Shown piece by piece: positions 1 through 8,901 of a stretch of 64,000 nucleotides of DNA (its first letter is position 1; each line of letters starts with the position of its first letter). The DNA comes from an uncultured Prevotella sp. (GTDB taxonomy: Bacteria; Bacteroidota; Bacteroidia; Bacteroidales; Bacteroidaceae). Made by a program: the position numbers and the translations under genes. Location of the stretch: positions 62,001-126,000 of the forward strand of contig CAMIVY010000003.1 of NCBI GenBank assembly GCA_946402275.1, written 5' to 3'. Below the pieces are notes generated by a model. It was not told the DNA's origin. It saw only the letters and a program-made list of their open reading frames with translations, and searched no databases.

Positions 1-460
1 ATTTCTCGCGCGTATAGAGCTTCTTTCCTCCGTTGATGGTCACGTCAATCTTGGTGGAATCGACAGCATTGCGGTGGGCATACACCTCATAGTAGATGCC
101 ATATTGCGGATAGACACCAGGCTCGAAGGCTATGACACAACTCTGGATGTGCGGATTCTCTTTCAACAGTTGCCGACAGAGGCTGTCCATGATCTCTGGG
201 CGGTTCAAACGCTTCTCGATGGTCCAGTGCAAGCTGCGCGTAGCCGTCTCTACCTCGCTCAGGGTATTGTCGATACGCAGCTCTGTGGTGCGCAGGGTCT
301 GACGCGCTTTCTCCATCGCCTCCTGATAGATGGACTGGCGGGCGTAGTGGAACATGATGAGGAGGGCGGTGACAAAGAGTACAGACACGAAGCCAACTAC
401 CCACAGCACGATTTGTGTGGTCAGCGAATGGCGTGGTTGATTTTCTGTAATTCTCTTCAT
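1..460 (-). CDS. Membrane-anchored sensor protein, N-terminal part (runs off the window)
   Basis: An open frame starts with ATG at 460 on the minus strand and stays open to base 1, giving 153 codons of a longer protein. Residues about 14-35 form one hydrophobic membrane segment. The following region is helical and charged, then begins to look like the extracytoplasmic Cache-type input domain of Bacteroidota histidine kinases or SpoIIE-type phosphatases. The output domain lies outside the window, so the enzyme class cannot be stated. A good promoter (467-497) ends 6 bases before the start codon, so the mRNA is probably leaderless. The family guess is inference; the frame and membrane segment are seen. 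Confidence 0.7.
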   Translation of the reverse strand, partial: MKRITENQPRHSLTTQIVLWVVGFVSVLFVTALLIMFHYARQSIYQEAMEKARQTLRTTELRIDNTLSEVETATRSLHWTIEKRLNRPEIMDSLCRQLLKENPHIQSCVIAFEPGVYPQYGIYYEVYAHRNAVDSTKIDVTINGGKKLYTREK

Positions 461-466
461 CGACTG

Positions 467-497
467 CAAAATTAAAAAAAATATTCGACATTGCAAG
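467..497 (-). promoter_or_regulatory. Promoter of the partial sensor gene
   Basis: On the minus strand, a CTTG -33 box (494-497) is followed after 19 bases by TAATTTTG (467-474), matching the Bacteroidota consensus. Only 6 bases separate the -7 box from the ATG at 460. Confidence 0.6.
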
Positions 498-519
498 CCA
501 ACTGAGAAAAAATTTCAGT

Positions 520-1776
520 CTATGACATTTCGGAAGTTTCTTTCTCCTGACGCTTATGACGGAGGAATTCAAGACGCTCCATAGCGTGCTTGCGCGACTG
601 GTAGATCTGGAAACGATAGACGAGGCAGGCGACAGCGAAATAAGCAGCGACGTGAATCCACAGGATGCGGTATTCAGTGGCTACGTCGTTCAGGGTAGCT
701 CCCATCGTGTTCAAGCGTACGAAAGCACGGGCTCCAAAGGTGCTGGGGAACAGCCAGGAGACACCTTGCCAGACGCCCGGGATGTTGGACTGAGGCCATG
801 AGACACCTGTCATGAACAACAGGGGCACACTGATGAATACCACCAGCAACATGACATTCTCGCGGTATTTCACCAGACAGGACACCACCATACCGAAGAA
901 GATGCAGGCCAGCGTCAAGGGCAGCATCAGATGGAAGAGGGTCTGCCATGTGGCAAGATGGGGGAAATTGAAGAGGCGTGGCACGACGATGACCAGCCAG
1001 GTGCCCATCACGATATAGACCATCAAATAACAGAGTGCCTTGCCCAGCACGATGGACAGTGTGTTGTCGTAGCGGGCATCACCCACAGGAATGAGGTTAC
1101 GATAGGGATTCTCATCGCGAGCAGTTCCTGCGGAGAGTCCGATGCCTAGCACGAGGGTCTGCTGAAGGATGAGAATCAGCACGGCAGGGAGCAAAGACGA
1201 GCCATAGCCTCCCTGGGGATTGAAGATGGCGACATCGGCATAGTCGAGGGGCCGTGAGGAGATGACTTCCTCGCGCTTCGTATAAGCACCACCAAGCTTC
1301 TTCTTGATATCGGTACCCATCTCCATCGACACAATCTGGGCGGTCTGGAACACATTCTTATAGGCGAGCATCAGACTCATATCGCAATAGACGCTGATGA
1401 CACCCTGTTCCATACGGTTTACTTTCTCGGCAAACTCGCTGGGAATGAGGTAAATGCCTTTCACCAGCTGACGGCTCACCAACGACTTTGCTTCATCCAA
1501 GTCCTGGGCATAGTAGGCGACACGCACATCGGGCGAGGCATCGCACTTACGGATGAACTGGCGAGAGAGGAAGGAGTGGGACTGGTCAACGACACAGACG
1601 GGCACTTCGTGGACGACCTCGTTGTTGTAAATCCATGAATAGAGTAACGGATAGGCCAAGGGCACGAGGAAAAAGAAAATCAGCACGCCTTCGTCCTTCA
1701 CGATGCGCTTCAGCTCCTGATACCAGATGTAACAGACAGCGTCTAAGCCTTGATATATACTACGGAATATAGACAT
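520..1776 (-). CDS. ABC-2 type transporter permease (second permease of efflux operon)
   Basis: Inner-membrane permease of the ABC-2 (YhiI/YbhS-like) exporter family, 418 residues from the chosen start. It has one N-terminal membrane segment (about 22-42), a large periplasmic domain (about 45-200) and a C-terminal block of five or six membrane segments (about 215-395), the usual plan of this family. The start at 1776 (MSIFRS) is preferred to the ATG at 1791 because it begins the conserved N-terminus; it overlaps the end of the upstream permease by 17 bases, suggesting translational coupling. It is last in the operon tolC - hlyD - permease - permease. No Walker motifs are present here or in its partner. 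The substrate is unknown; drug or lipid export is possible. Confidence 0.85.
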   Translation of the reverse strand: MSIFRSIYQGLDAVCYIWYQELKRIVKDEGVLIFFFLVPLAYPLLYSWIYNNEVVHEVPVCVVDQSHSFLSRQFIRKCDASPDVRVAYYAQDLDEAKSLVSRQLVKGIYLIPSEFAEKVNRMEQGVISVYCDMSLMLAYKNVFQTAQIVSMEMGTDIKKKLGGAYTKREEVISSRPLDYADVAIFNPQGGYGSSLLPAVLILILQQTLVLGIGLSAGTARDENPYRNLIPVGDARYDNTLSIVLGKALCYLMVYIVMGTWLVIVVPRLFNFPHLATWQTLFHLMLPLTLACIFFGMVVSCLVKYRENVMLLVVFISVPLLFMTGVSWPQSNIPGVWQGVSWLFPSTFGARAFVRLNTMGATLNDVATEYRILWIHVAAYFAVACLVYRFQIYQSRKHAMERLEFLRHKRQEKETSEMS

Positions 1777-2929
1777 AGGTGAGCATTGCATTTTTTATTT
1801 TCTTTACCACCATCCAGGGCAACAGCATGAATGCCAGCAGTGCCGCAAAGTGGAACCACGACTCAATAAGCGGGAAGCCATTGAATACGCAGGCCTGATA
1901 GATCATCCAATAGTGGCGCAAGGGGAACAGCCACGAGAGCGACTGCAAAGCACCATCCATTCCCATTACGGGGAAGGCGGAGCCTGCCATCGAGATGCTG
2001 ACCACTGCCCACAACGAACAGACACTCATGGACATGCGGAGCGAGGGCATCAGTCCGAAGGCGAAGATGCCAAAGCCCTGGGATGACAGCACCTGCATCA
2101 GTCCCAAGAGCACCAACATGAACGGACTGCCCTGATGGGGGAAGCCCAGATGAAAGAACACGTAAAGCTGATAGCCAAAGACGATGGCAAGCCAGATGAT
2201 GGTCTGAGGCAGGAACTTGCCCAAGAGAGCCACCATGATATTGTTATCAGCCATCTCCAGCCACTTCTTGGAGGTGGCAAACTTCAGTTCCGTACCCAGC
2301 GAATAGGTGGAGATAAGGAAGATGAAAAGCATGATGATGCCAGGCACCATCACGGTGGTGAGATAGACATTATAACTGCTCCAAGGATTGGCTATCTGGT
2401 GCAAATCAATCGTGATAGGCTGCAGGATGGTCCGTATCTGCTTGTCGGTAAGACCCTTTGCCCTCATGGTGGCCTGTCCCAAGCCTGCTGAGCCGAGGGT
2501 GGAGATGGTCTTCATATCCTTCATCAACATAGAACCGGCAACCAGCGTAGTATAGGTGTAATAATAGGATATCTTGGGCTGTCGCTGAGCAAGCAGCTTC
2601 GCGGTAGTTCCCTTGGGAATATACAGGAAGCCGTAAATCTCGTTGCGCTGGATAGCATGACGGGCCTCTGCCACACTGGAATAGTGGGCTACGACCTTCG
2701 ACATCTGGAAGCTGACGAGACGGCGCTCCAAGGAACGGGAGGTCGATGTGTTGTCCAAATCGACAATACCCACAGGCATATCCGTAGGCAGACCGTCGTC
2801 CAGCATCGAGGTGAAAAAGAACATCACCAGAATGGGAAACAGCACCATGCAGAAGCGGTAGATGTGATTCTGACGTAGAATCATCAACTCACGCATCATG
2901 ATTTCATATATCTGCCCTAGAACCTTCAC
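1760..2929 (-). CDS. ABC-2 type transporter permease (first permease of efflux operon)
   Basis: Inner-membrane permease of 389 residues with the same architecture as its downstream neighbour: a membrane segment at about 24-42, a periplasmic domain to about residue 180, then a hydrophobic C-terminal half with about five further segments. The two permeases probably form a heterodimer, like YbhR/YbhS, with the upstream membrane fusion protein and TolC-like channel. The stop codon lies inside the start region of the next gene. A repeat-rich gap of 148 bases separates it from hlyD, with no promoter seen in that gap. No ATPase gene is in the cluster, so energy must come from an ATPase encoded elsewhere, or the pair works differently. 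Confidence 0.85.
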   Translation of the reverse strand: MKVLGQIYEIMMRELMILRQNHIYRFCMVLFPILVMFFFTSMLDDGLPTDMPVGIVDLDNTSTSRSLERRLVSFQMSKVVAHYSSVAEARHAIQRNEIYGFLYIPKGTTAKLLAQRQPKISYYYTYTTLVAGSMLMKDMKTISTLGSAGLGQATMRAKGLTDKQIRTILQPITIDLHQIANPWSSYNVYLTTVMVPGIIMLFIFLISTYSLGTELKFATSKKWLEMADNNIMVALLGKFLPQTIIWLAIVFGYQLYVFFHLGFPHQGSPFMLVLLGLMQVLSSQGFGIFAFGLMPSLRMSMSVCSLWAVVSISMAGSAFPVMGMDGALQSLSWLFPLRHYWMIYQACVFNGFPLIESWFHFAALLAFMLLPWMVVKKIKNAMLTYVYIP

Positions 2930-3077
2930 TTTTCACTATTGATGTTTCACATCGAGCCTGCTTTCGCTCGACAAAGCTCAAACAAGTTTGGCTTTGTTCT
3001 CGCTTAATCGCAGCCTTCACTATTCACTATTCACTATTCACTAGCGAATGCGCCTTCACTAGCGAATGCGCCACTTT
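2922..3077 (-). repeat. Intercistronic repeat element, copy A (hairpins plus heptamer tract)
   Basis: The gap between hlyD and the first permease holds a composite element. Read on the mRNA (minus) strand it has two 18-base direct copies (3037-3054, 3055-3072), a run of seven-base units of the type AGTGAAT (about 3015-3042), the motif GCGATTAAGCGAG, then a hairpin at 2971-2997. That hairpin has an outer stem ACAAAGC/GCTTTGT, an inner stem CAAAC/GTTTG and one unpaired base between them on one side. Two smaller hairpins follow (CGAGC/GCTCG and GATGT/ACATC). Copy B at 4074-4217 has the same order. The element is noncoding. Confidence 0.8.
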
Positions 3078-4061
3078 TCATTTAACAATGAGTGTCATTC
3101 CAGGACGCAAGCCCTCGAATTTCTCAGTGGGACGAGCCTTTACTTCGAAAGTCTTCAAATCGTACTGCCCGTTGGCTTTGGTAGCCTTCCAGACGGCATA
3201 GGAACCCTGGTCCTTCATATAATAGACCTTCATCTCGACATTCTTGTTGAAAGCAGGCACGAAGGCGGAGAAGGTCTTGCCAATCTCCATACCGTTCAGC
3301 TGGTCTTCACGAACATTGAAGGTACCCCACAGGTCACTCATCACGGCAATGGTCATGATGGGAGAACCTGTTCCCACCAATTCACCCACCTTGGGATAGA
3401 CATCGGTCACCTCGCCTTCCATCTGGGCAATCTGGACAGTCTCGTTGATATAGGAGTTAACCTCGTTGACGGCACCCTTGGCACGACCTACCAAAGCGGC
3501 AGCGGCCTTCTTGTCTTCATAGCGGGCACCATTGCGAGCCATCTCATACTGGCTCTCTGCGGCCTTATACTGAGCCTCCATAGCCTTGTAGTTGGCATAC
3601 ACCTCGTCACGCTTCTGGGCACTCATCACACCTTCGTCGAACAGACGCTGAATGCGCTCATACGACTTCTCGGCAATCTCCAAGCCTGCCTTGGCCTGCT
3701 GCATGAGCTGGAAGGCACCTTGTATCTGCTCCTGACGGGCACCATTGCGAGCCATCTCCTCCTGAGCGGAGGCAGCATTCTCGGCACTACGGGCCTGTTC
3801 CATCTTGGCACGGACCTCTGGGGCATCGAGAATAGCCAGCGTATCGCCTACCTTCACGAAGTCGCCCTCCTTCACTCTGATTTCCAAAATACGTCCAGGA
3901 ACCTTGCTGGACACACGATATTCACTCACCTCCACCTGACCTTGAATCAGCTCTGGGTCACGTCCCAGGGCAAAGAATCCAATCAGGGCCACAATGGCCA
4001 CCACTGCGGAGAATCCTATAATCGCTAACAGGATGTTGTTATGCTGCGTTTTTGCACTCAT
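3078..4061 (-). CDS. HlyD/EmrA-type membrane fusion protein
   Basis: Periplasmic adaptor of 327 residues that would link the inner-membrane permeases to the TolC-like channel. There is a single N-terminal anchor (about 10-32), a first biotinyl-lipoyl half (about 48-72, around VPGRILEIRV and EGDFVKVGD), a long alpha-helical hairpin (about 75-200) and a second lipoyl half with a beta-barrel region (about 205-325). Two similar stretches, EEMARNGAR and YEMARNGAR, mark the helical arms and suggest an internal duplication. It is second in the operon, between two copies of the same intercistronic repeat. Family assignment is firm; the cargo is unknown. Confidence 0.9.
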   Translation of the reverse strand: MSAKTQHNNILLAIIGFSAVVAIVALIGFFALGRDPELIQGQVEVSEYRVSSKVPGRILEIRVKEGDFVKVGDTLAILDAPEVRAKMEQARSAENAASAQEEMARNGARQEQIQGAFQLMQQAKAGLEIAEKSYERIQRLFDEGVMSAQKRDEVYANYKAMEAQYKAAESQYEMARNGARYEDKKAAAALVGRAKGAVNEVNSYINETVQIAQMEGEVTDVYPKVGELVGTGSPIMTIAVMSDLWGTFNVREDQLNGMEIGKTFSAFVPAFNKNVEMKVYYMKDQGSYAVWKATKANGQYDLKTFEVKARPTEKFEGLRPGMTLIVK

Positions 4062-4073
4062 AATATATTTTAT

Positions 4074-4217
4074 TTTTCACTTTTGATGTTTCACATCGAG
4101 CCTGCTCACGCTCGGCATAACTCAAGCAAGCTTGGTTCTGCTCTCGCTTAATCGCAGCCTTCACTATTCTCTATTCACTTTTCACTAGCGAATGCGCCTT
4201 CACTAGCGAATGCGCCA
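4074..4217 (-). repeat. Intercistronic repeat element, copy B
   Basis: The gap between tolC and hlyD repeats the organisation of copy A. It has two 18-base direct copies (4181-4198, 4199-4216), AGTGAAN-type heptamers, GCGATTAAGCGAG, then a hairpin at 4115-4141 with outer arms GCATAAC and GTTCTGC (one mismatch), inner arms CAAGC and GCTTG and the same single bulged base. CGAGC/GCTCG and GATGT/ACATC hairpins follow. The stem sequences differ from copy A while pairing is kept. Confidence 0.8.
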
Positions 4218-5678
4218 CTATTCACTCAGCGTTCCCATAGCCTTCTGCAAGTTCACCTGACTGAGCTTCACGTCAATCTCGGCATCAATCTTCTGCGACT
4301 GAGCCTGAAGCCAAGCCGTCTGCGCCTCCATCACCGTAGTAGATGAGATGACACCCTCGCTGAATCCCAGGTTGGCAGTACGCAAATTCTCGTCAGCACG
4401 CTCCGTACTGGCTTTTGCCAACTCGAGTTTCTTATTGGCCTCGTTGACCTTGAAGGCACTCTGGTTCACCTGCAGCTCTATCAGCTCACGAGCCTCGTCA
4501 CGCTGGAGTGAGGCAATGGTGGTGGCACCCTTCGAGGCACGCACCTTATAGGCTACATCACCCCAGTTCCAGATAGGCACACGAACCAGCACGCCGACAT
4601 TCCATACGCCGGCAAACTTCTTCTCGAAGCCATTGAACAAATTAGGATTGCTTACCATATAGCCACCAGTCAACATGACCTGAGGCAGATTGCCTGCCTT
4701 CAGCAGGTTGGTGGTTTGCTTGCCCATATCCACCACGTTCTGGAGCATCTTCAGCTCAGGACGGTTCTCGAAGGCCTGCTCGACATTCATCTGCGGAGCA
4801 ACCTCGACGGCACCCAAATCGGCGGTCTCTTCATCAGTCAGCACCACTTGCTCGCTGACAGGGAGCCCACAGAGCTGGCAGAGCAGCATCTTGGCAAGAA
4901 CGAGTCCGTCGTTTACCTTGATGACTGCCATCTCGGCTTCGTTCACCTTCACGCTGACGCTCAGACCCTCGGAACGGGTAGCCACCCCTTCCTTGATCAT
5001 TTTCTGAACATCACCATCCAACTTCTTCACCAAGTCCAGATAGCCCTGAGCAAGCTTCTGCTTATGGCGCAGCGAGACCACTTGCCAATAGGCCTGGTCG
5101 ATATTGAAAAGGGTGGATTGGCGCTTGGCCTCTTCTGAGTTGGCAGCCAACAGTTCGCCAGTATCAGCCATCTTGTTCATCGCCACGATAGCTCCACCCA
5201 TGAAGACGGGTTGCGTCAGCAGGATAGCACCAGCAAACATGTTGCGGGTGTCCGTACGGAAAGCATTGACGATGCTCTGACCTCCCATATCAAGGAATCC
5301 TGCCATCCGCGTCAGGTCTGTACCTAACTGCTGCTGCAAGGCGGGAGGCAGTATCTGGGCGTAAGGACCCACACTGCTCACAATGCCGTCCTTCAGATTG
5401 GTGCCTAAAGAGCTCAACGCCTCTTTCTGGTCGTTGTTCAGGATGGAAATCTCCTTGCTGGTGAACTCATAGCCACCCAGCGCACTGATATGGGGCAGGT
5501 ACTTGGTACGAGCCGCTTTGCGCACATTCGCAGCTACTTCCTTCTTGACACGCGAAATGCTCATCTGCTTATTGTTCCTAAGCGCCAGAGCCCTGCAACT
5601 GTCGAGGTTCAGCAATCGCTGAGCATCAACGGTTTGCGCCATGCCTGCCAAAAGGACTAATCCTAAGAGTTTTCTCAT
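4218..5678 (-). CDS. TolC-family outer-membrane efflux protein
   Basis: Outer-membrane channel of 486 residues, first gene of the export operon. A signal peptide is visible at the N-terminus (about 1-19, ending near VDAQR). Two repeated OEP domains follow, rich in long amphipathic helices, with the typical NEAEMAVIKV and TAWLQAQSQ helical segments. Length is normal for the family. A clear promoter lies at 5721-5752. With the membrane fusion protein and two permeases it would make a tripartite exporter across both membranes. Regulation is not evident; no regulator is encoded beside it. Confidence 0.9.
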   Translation of the reverse strand: MRKLLGLVLLAGMAQTVDAQRLLNLDSCRALALRNNKQMSISRVKKEVAANVRKAARTKYLPHISALGGYEFTSKEISILNNDQKEALSSLGTNLKDGIVSSVGPYAQILPPALQQQLGTDLTRMAGFLDMGGQSIVNAFRTDTRNMFAGAILLTQPVFMGGAIVAMNKMADTGELLAANSEEAKRQSTLFNIDQAYWQVVSLRHKQKLAQGYLDLVKKLDGDVQKMIKEGVATRSEGLSVSVKVNEAEMAVIKVNDGLVLAKMLLCQLCGLPVSEQVVLTDEETADLGAVEVAPQMNVEQAFENRPELKMLQNVVDMGKQTTNLLKAGNLPQVMLTGGYMVSNPNLFNGFEKKFAGVWNVGVLVRVPIWNWGDVAYKVRASKGATTIASLQRDEARELIELQVNQSAFKVNEANKKLELAKASTERADENLRTANLGFSEGVISSTTVMEAQTAWLQAQSQKIDAEIDVKLSQVNLQKAMGTLSE

Positions 5679-5720
5679 TATTTTTCTTAAAAATATAACA
5701 ATTTTGATTCAAAATCGGTG

Positions 5721-5752
5721 CAAAGATAGAATTTTTTGACGAAACTTGCAAA
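5721..5752 (-). promoter_or_regulatory. Promoter of the tolC-hlyD-permease operon
   Basis: On the minus strand TTTG (5749-5752), a 20-base spacer and TATCTTTG (5721-5728) match the Bacteroidota -33/-7 consensus. It is divergent from the DUF4492-cyd promoter. Confidence 0.75.
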
Positions 5753-5781
5753 AAAATGATGCGTGAATATAAAATATTTAG

Positions 5782-5790
5782 TATATTTGC
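5782..5790 (+). promoter_or_regulatory. -7 box for the DUF4492-cydAB operon
   Basis: TATATTTGC matches the TAnnTTTG -7 element; the -33 region is not well conserved. Transcription would start near 5797, which excludes the upstream ATG at 5756 as the start of the next gene. Confidence 0.5.
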
Positions 5791-5818
5791 AAAAATATTA
5801 ACTGCTAACAGACGGGGC

Positions 5819-6040
5819 ATGGAAAAAAAAGGCTTCCTATACAGGGTCTTCGACCTCTATTATGACGGGTTCCGCAACATGAAACTGGGGCGCACCCTGT
5901 GGACCATCATCCTGATTAAGCTGTTCATCATGTTTGCCATCCTGAAAGTGTTTTTCTTCCCCAACTTCCTCAAAGAGCATGCCAATGAAGGTGAAGAGCC
6001 TGACTATGTGGCAACGGAGATGATTGACAGGGCACAATAG
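5819..6040 (+). CDS. DUF4492 small membrane protein upstream of cytochrome bd
   Basis: A protein of 73 residues with one membrane segment (about 28-48) flanked by basic residues on the N-terminal side. DUF4492 genes regularly precede cydAB in Bacteroidota, as here, so it may be an accessory or assembly subunit of the cytochrome bd oxidase, comparable in position (not sequence) to small CydX-like peptides. The start at 5819 is chosen because the in-frame ATG at 5756 lies upstream of the probable transcription start. The gap to cydA is 36 bases. Confidence 0.8.
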   Translation: MEKKGFLYRVFDLYYDGFRNMKLGRTLWTIILIKLFIMFAILKVFFFPNFLKEHANEGEEPDYVATEMIDRAQ

Positions 6041-6076
6041 CCTGACTAAGAATTCAATAACCTAAAAACTAAAAAT

Positions 6077-7732
6077 ATGCTTATGACAGATTTATTTCTA
6101 ACCATCGACGCAGGAGCCATCGACTGGGCCAGAGCGCAGTTTGCACTGACAGCCATCTTCCATTGGCTCTTCGTACCACTTACCCTGGGACTGGCGGTCA
6201 TCATGGGCATTGCCGAGACGTGCTGGTATAGAACACGCAACATTTTCTGGCGCGACACCGCACAGTTCTGGCAAAAGCTCTTCGGCATCAACTTTGCTAT
6301 GGGTGTGGCCACAGGTATCATTCTGGAATTTGAGTTTGGCACCAACTGGTCGAACTACTCGTGGTTCGTAGGCGATATCTTCGGAGCACCACTGGCTATC
6401 GAGGGTATCGTGGCGTTCTTCATGGAATCGACCTTCGTCGCCGTCATGTTCTTCGGATGGAAGAAAGTATCGCCTGGATTCCATCTGGCCTCTACCTGGC
6501 TGACAGGACTGGGAGCTACCATCTCGGCATGGTGGATTCTGGTGGCTAACGCCTGGATGCAGTACCCGGTGGGCTGCGAGTTCAACCCTGACACCATGCG
6601 CAACGAGATGGTGTCGTTCCTCGACGTGGCCCTGTCGCCATTTGCCATCGACAAGTTCTGCCATACGGTCATCTCTGCATGGATTATCGGAGCCATCTTC
6701 GTGGTAGCGGTATCCTGTTGGTACCTGATGAAGAAACGGGAAGTCAAGCTGGCTATAGAGAGCATCAAGATAGCTACAGTAGTGGGACTGTTTGCCTCAC
6801 TGGGCGCGGCTATGACAGGACACAAGTCGGCACAAAGCGTGGCAGAGGTACAGCCCATGAAACTGGCTGCTATGGAAGCGCTATACAATGGCGGTGAGGA
6901 CATCGGACTGACTGCCGTAGCGTGGATCAACCCATTGTCACAACCTGATTTTGAGAATGAGGAGTCGGCTCCGCTGAAAATAGAGATGCCTTATGCCCTT
7001 TCGTTCATGGCTACCAATGACATTCATGGTTACGTGCCTGGCATCAACGACATACTGAATGGCTATACCAAGCCCGACGGCACCAGGGAGCCTTCCGTAG
7101 AGGAGAAGATGACACGAGGCAAAGAGGCTATCACAGCACTGGCGGCATACAGAAAAGCCAAGAAGGAGGGGGCGAGTGATGCTATCCTTGCCAAGCACCT
7201 TTCCACCATCCAGGAGAACATGAAATATTTCGGCTACGGCTATGTGAAGGATCCACACGACGTGGTACCTTATGTGCCCGTGAACTTCTGGGCATTCCGC
7301 ATCATGGTGGGACTGGGATGTGTGTTCATTCTCTACTTCCTGGTGATGACCCTGATAACGTTTAAGATTCCGTTCCTAACCATTACGACACGCAGACTGC
7401 TGGCTGCCCTCGGGCTGTTGCCAGAGACGGCTGCTGACACCAACGAGATGGTAGGACTGCCCTCGTGGCACTACTGGACAGCTATCATCCTTGTTCCACT
7501 GGCTTACATCGCCTCGGAGAGCGGATGGCTGGTGGCTGAATTCGGACGTCAGCCGTGGACTATCCAAGACATGCTGCCCACATGGGTGGCTGTGAGCGAC
7601 ATCAGCAGCTGCAGTGTAGCCTTGACGTTCTTCCTCTTCCTATTCCTCTTCACGCTGATGCTGGCTGTCGAGATCAGCATCCTGTTGAAGCAAATCAAGA
7701 AAGGACCGGAAATGAGTAATCATAATTACTAA
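6077..7732 (+). CDS. cydA: Cytochrome bd ubiquinol oxidase subunit I
   Basis: Haem-binding subunit of the bd-type quinol oxidase, which passes electrons from quinol to oxygen in the inner membrane at low oxygen. Conserved residues are visible: His29 in the AIFHWLFVPLTLG segment (haem b595 ligand), His196 in KFCHTVIS and Met410 in FRIMVGLG (haem b558 ligands), Glu109 in APLAIEG, and the GRQPW signature at 490-494. Between residues about 255 and 400 the periplasmic quinol loop carries a Bacteroidota-type insertion. M3 (6083) is an alternative start. The last codons and stop are made of a run of AATTACT-like heptamers that continues to the cydB start. Confidence 0.97.
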   Translation: MLMTDLFLTIDAGAIDWARAQFALTAIFHWLFVPLTLGLAVIMGIAETCWYRTRNIFWRDTAQFWQKLFGINFAMGVATGIILEFEFGTNWSNYSWFVGDIFGAPLAIEGIVAFFMESTFVAVMFFGWKKVSPGFHLASTWLTGLGATISAWWILVANAWMQYPVGCEFNPDTMRNEMVSFLDVALSPFAIDKFCHTVISAWIIGAIFVVAVSCWYLMKKREVKLAIESIKIATVVGLFASLGAAMTGHKSAQSVAEVQPMKLAAMEALYNGGEDIGLTAVAWINPLSQPDFENEESAPLKIEMPYALSFMATNDIHGYVPGINDILNGYTKPDGTREPSVEEKMTRGKEAITALAAYRKAKKEGASDAILAKHLSTIQENMKYFGYGYVKDPHDVVPYVPVNFWAFRIMVGLGCVFILYFLVMTLITFKIPFLTITTRRLLAALGLLPETAADTNEMVGLPSWHYWTAIILVPLAYIASESGWLVAEFGRQPWTIQDMLPTWVAVSDISSCSVALTFFLFLFLFTLMLAVEISILLKQIKKGPEMSNHNY

Positions 7733-7751
7733 TTACTAATTCCTAATTAAT
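7724..7751 (+). repeat. Heptamer run at the cydA-cydB junction
   Basis: Four successive seven-base units, AATTACT, AATTACT, AATTCCT and AATTAAT, span the end of cydA (including its stop codon) and the gap before cydB. Confidence 0.7.
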
Positions 7752-7752
7752 T

Positions 7753-8898
7753 ATGACATACGAATTCTTACAGCACTACTGGTGCTTCTTAGTTGCCTTG
7801 TTAGGCGCAATATTGGTATTCCTGCTATTTGTTCAAGGAGCCAACTCCTGCATTCGCTCCTTAGGATGGACAGAGGAAGGCAAGCGACTCGTTCTTAACT
7901 CGACGGGACGCAAGTGGGAATTCACCTTCACCACTTTAGTTACTTTCGGAGGAGCCTTCTTTGCCTCCTATCCCCTATTCTACTCTACCTCATTTGGTGG
8001 GGCCTACTGGTTGTGGATGATTATCCTGTTTACCTTCGTACTACAGGCCGTCAGCTACGAGTTCCAGAACAAGTTAGGCAACTTCCTGGGTCCGAGGACA
8101 TTCCAGTTCTTCCTGATTCTCAACGGGTTGCTGGGTCCGCTGCTCCTGGGTGGTGCCGTGGCCACTTTCTTCGAGGGCAGCAACTTCATCATTGAGAAAA
8201 ACAACCTGATTGATGCAGGTTCCTTCACGCCCATCATTTCCAGATGGGCTAATGCCTCCCACGGACTCGACGCACTGCTGAATCCCTGGGTACTGGTGTT
8301 CGGACTGGCAGTCATGTTCCTGGCTCGCATCCTGGGCATACTCTACGTCATGAACAACGTGAACGATGAGGACATCCGCTCTCGCGGCTCTGTACGACTT
8401 TTAGGAAATACGATACCTTTCCTCATCCTATTCGTGGCCTATCTCGTCCACTTGCTATTGAAGGACGGCTTTGCCTACAATGAGGCCGGAGTCATCTTCA
8501 TGGAGCCCTACAAATATCTGAGCAACTTCATCGACATGTGGTATCTCCTTATCCTATTACTAATAGGTGTGGTACTGGTGCTTTTCGGCATTGGCAAGAC
8601 CATCGTTTCGAAAGATTACAATGGCGGCATCTGGCCTGCAGGCATCGGTACCGTACTCACCGTACTGGCCCTGTTGCTCTGCTCGGCATGGAACCATACC
8701 GCATACTATCCTTCTACTGCCGACCTACAGTCATCGTTGACAATGGCGAATTCATGCAGCAGCGAGTTTACTTTGCGCACCATGTTCTACGTCTCGCTGC
8801 TCGTACCTTTCGTACTGGCTTATATCGTCTATGCGTGGAGAGCCATCGACAAGAAGAAGTTGGACAAGCAAGAAATTATTGATGATCACGCATATTAA
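7753..8898 (+). CDS. cydB: Cytochrome bd ubiquinol oxidase subunit II
   Basis: Second subunit of the bd oxidase, 381 residues with about nine predicted membrane segments. The N-terminal helix (FLQHYWCFLVALLGA), the RKWEFTFTTLVTFGGAFFA region and the LNGLLGPLLLGG stretch fit the CydB family. It forms the membrane heterodimer with CydA and probably binds no haem itself. The start lies 20 bases after cydA, and the next gene begins 3 bases after its stop, so all four genes from DUF4492 to the LUD protein look like one transcript. Confidence 0.95.
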   Translation: MTYEFLQHYWCFLVALLGAILVFLLFVQGANSCIRSLGWTEEGKRLVLNSTGRKWEFTFTTLVTFGGAFFASYPLFYSTSFGGAYWLWMIILFTFVLQAVSYEFQNKLGNFLGPRTFQFFLILNGLLGPLLLGGAVATFFEGSNFIIEKNNLIDAGSFTPIISRWANASHGLDALLNPWVLVFGLAVMFLARILGILYVMNNVNDEDIRSRGSVRLLGNTIPFLILFVAYLVHLLLKDGFAYNEAGVIFMEPYKYLSNFIDMWYLLILLLIGVVLVLFGIGKTIVSKDYNGGIWPAGIGTVLTVLALLLCSAWNHTAYYPSTADLQSSLTMANSCSSEFTLRTMFYVSLLVPFVLAYIVYAWRAIDKKKLDKQEIIDDHAY

Positions 8899-8901
8899 AC
8901 T

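Noticed and set aside
3066..4028. 320-codon open frame opposite the membrane fusion protein gene
   Set aside because: It mirrors the hlyD frame; the hlyD product has clear domains and this one has none.
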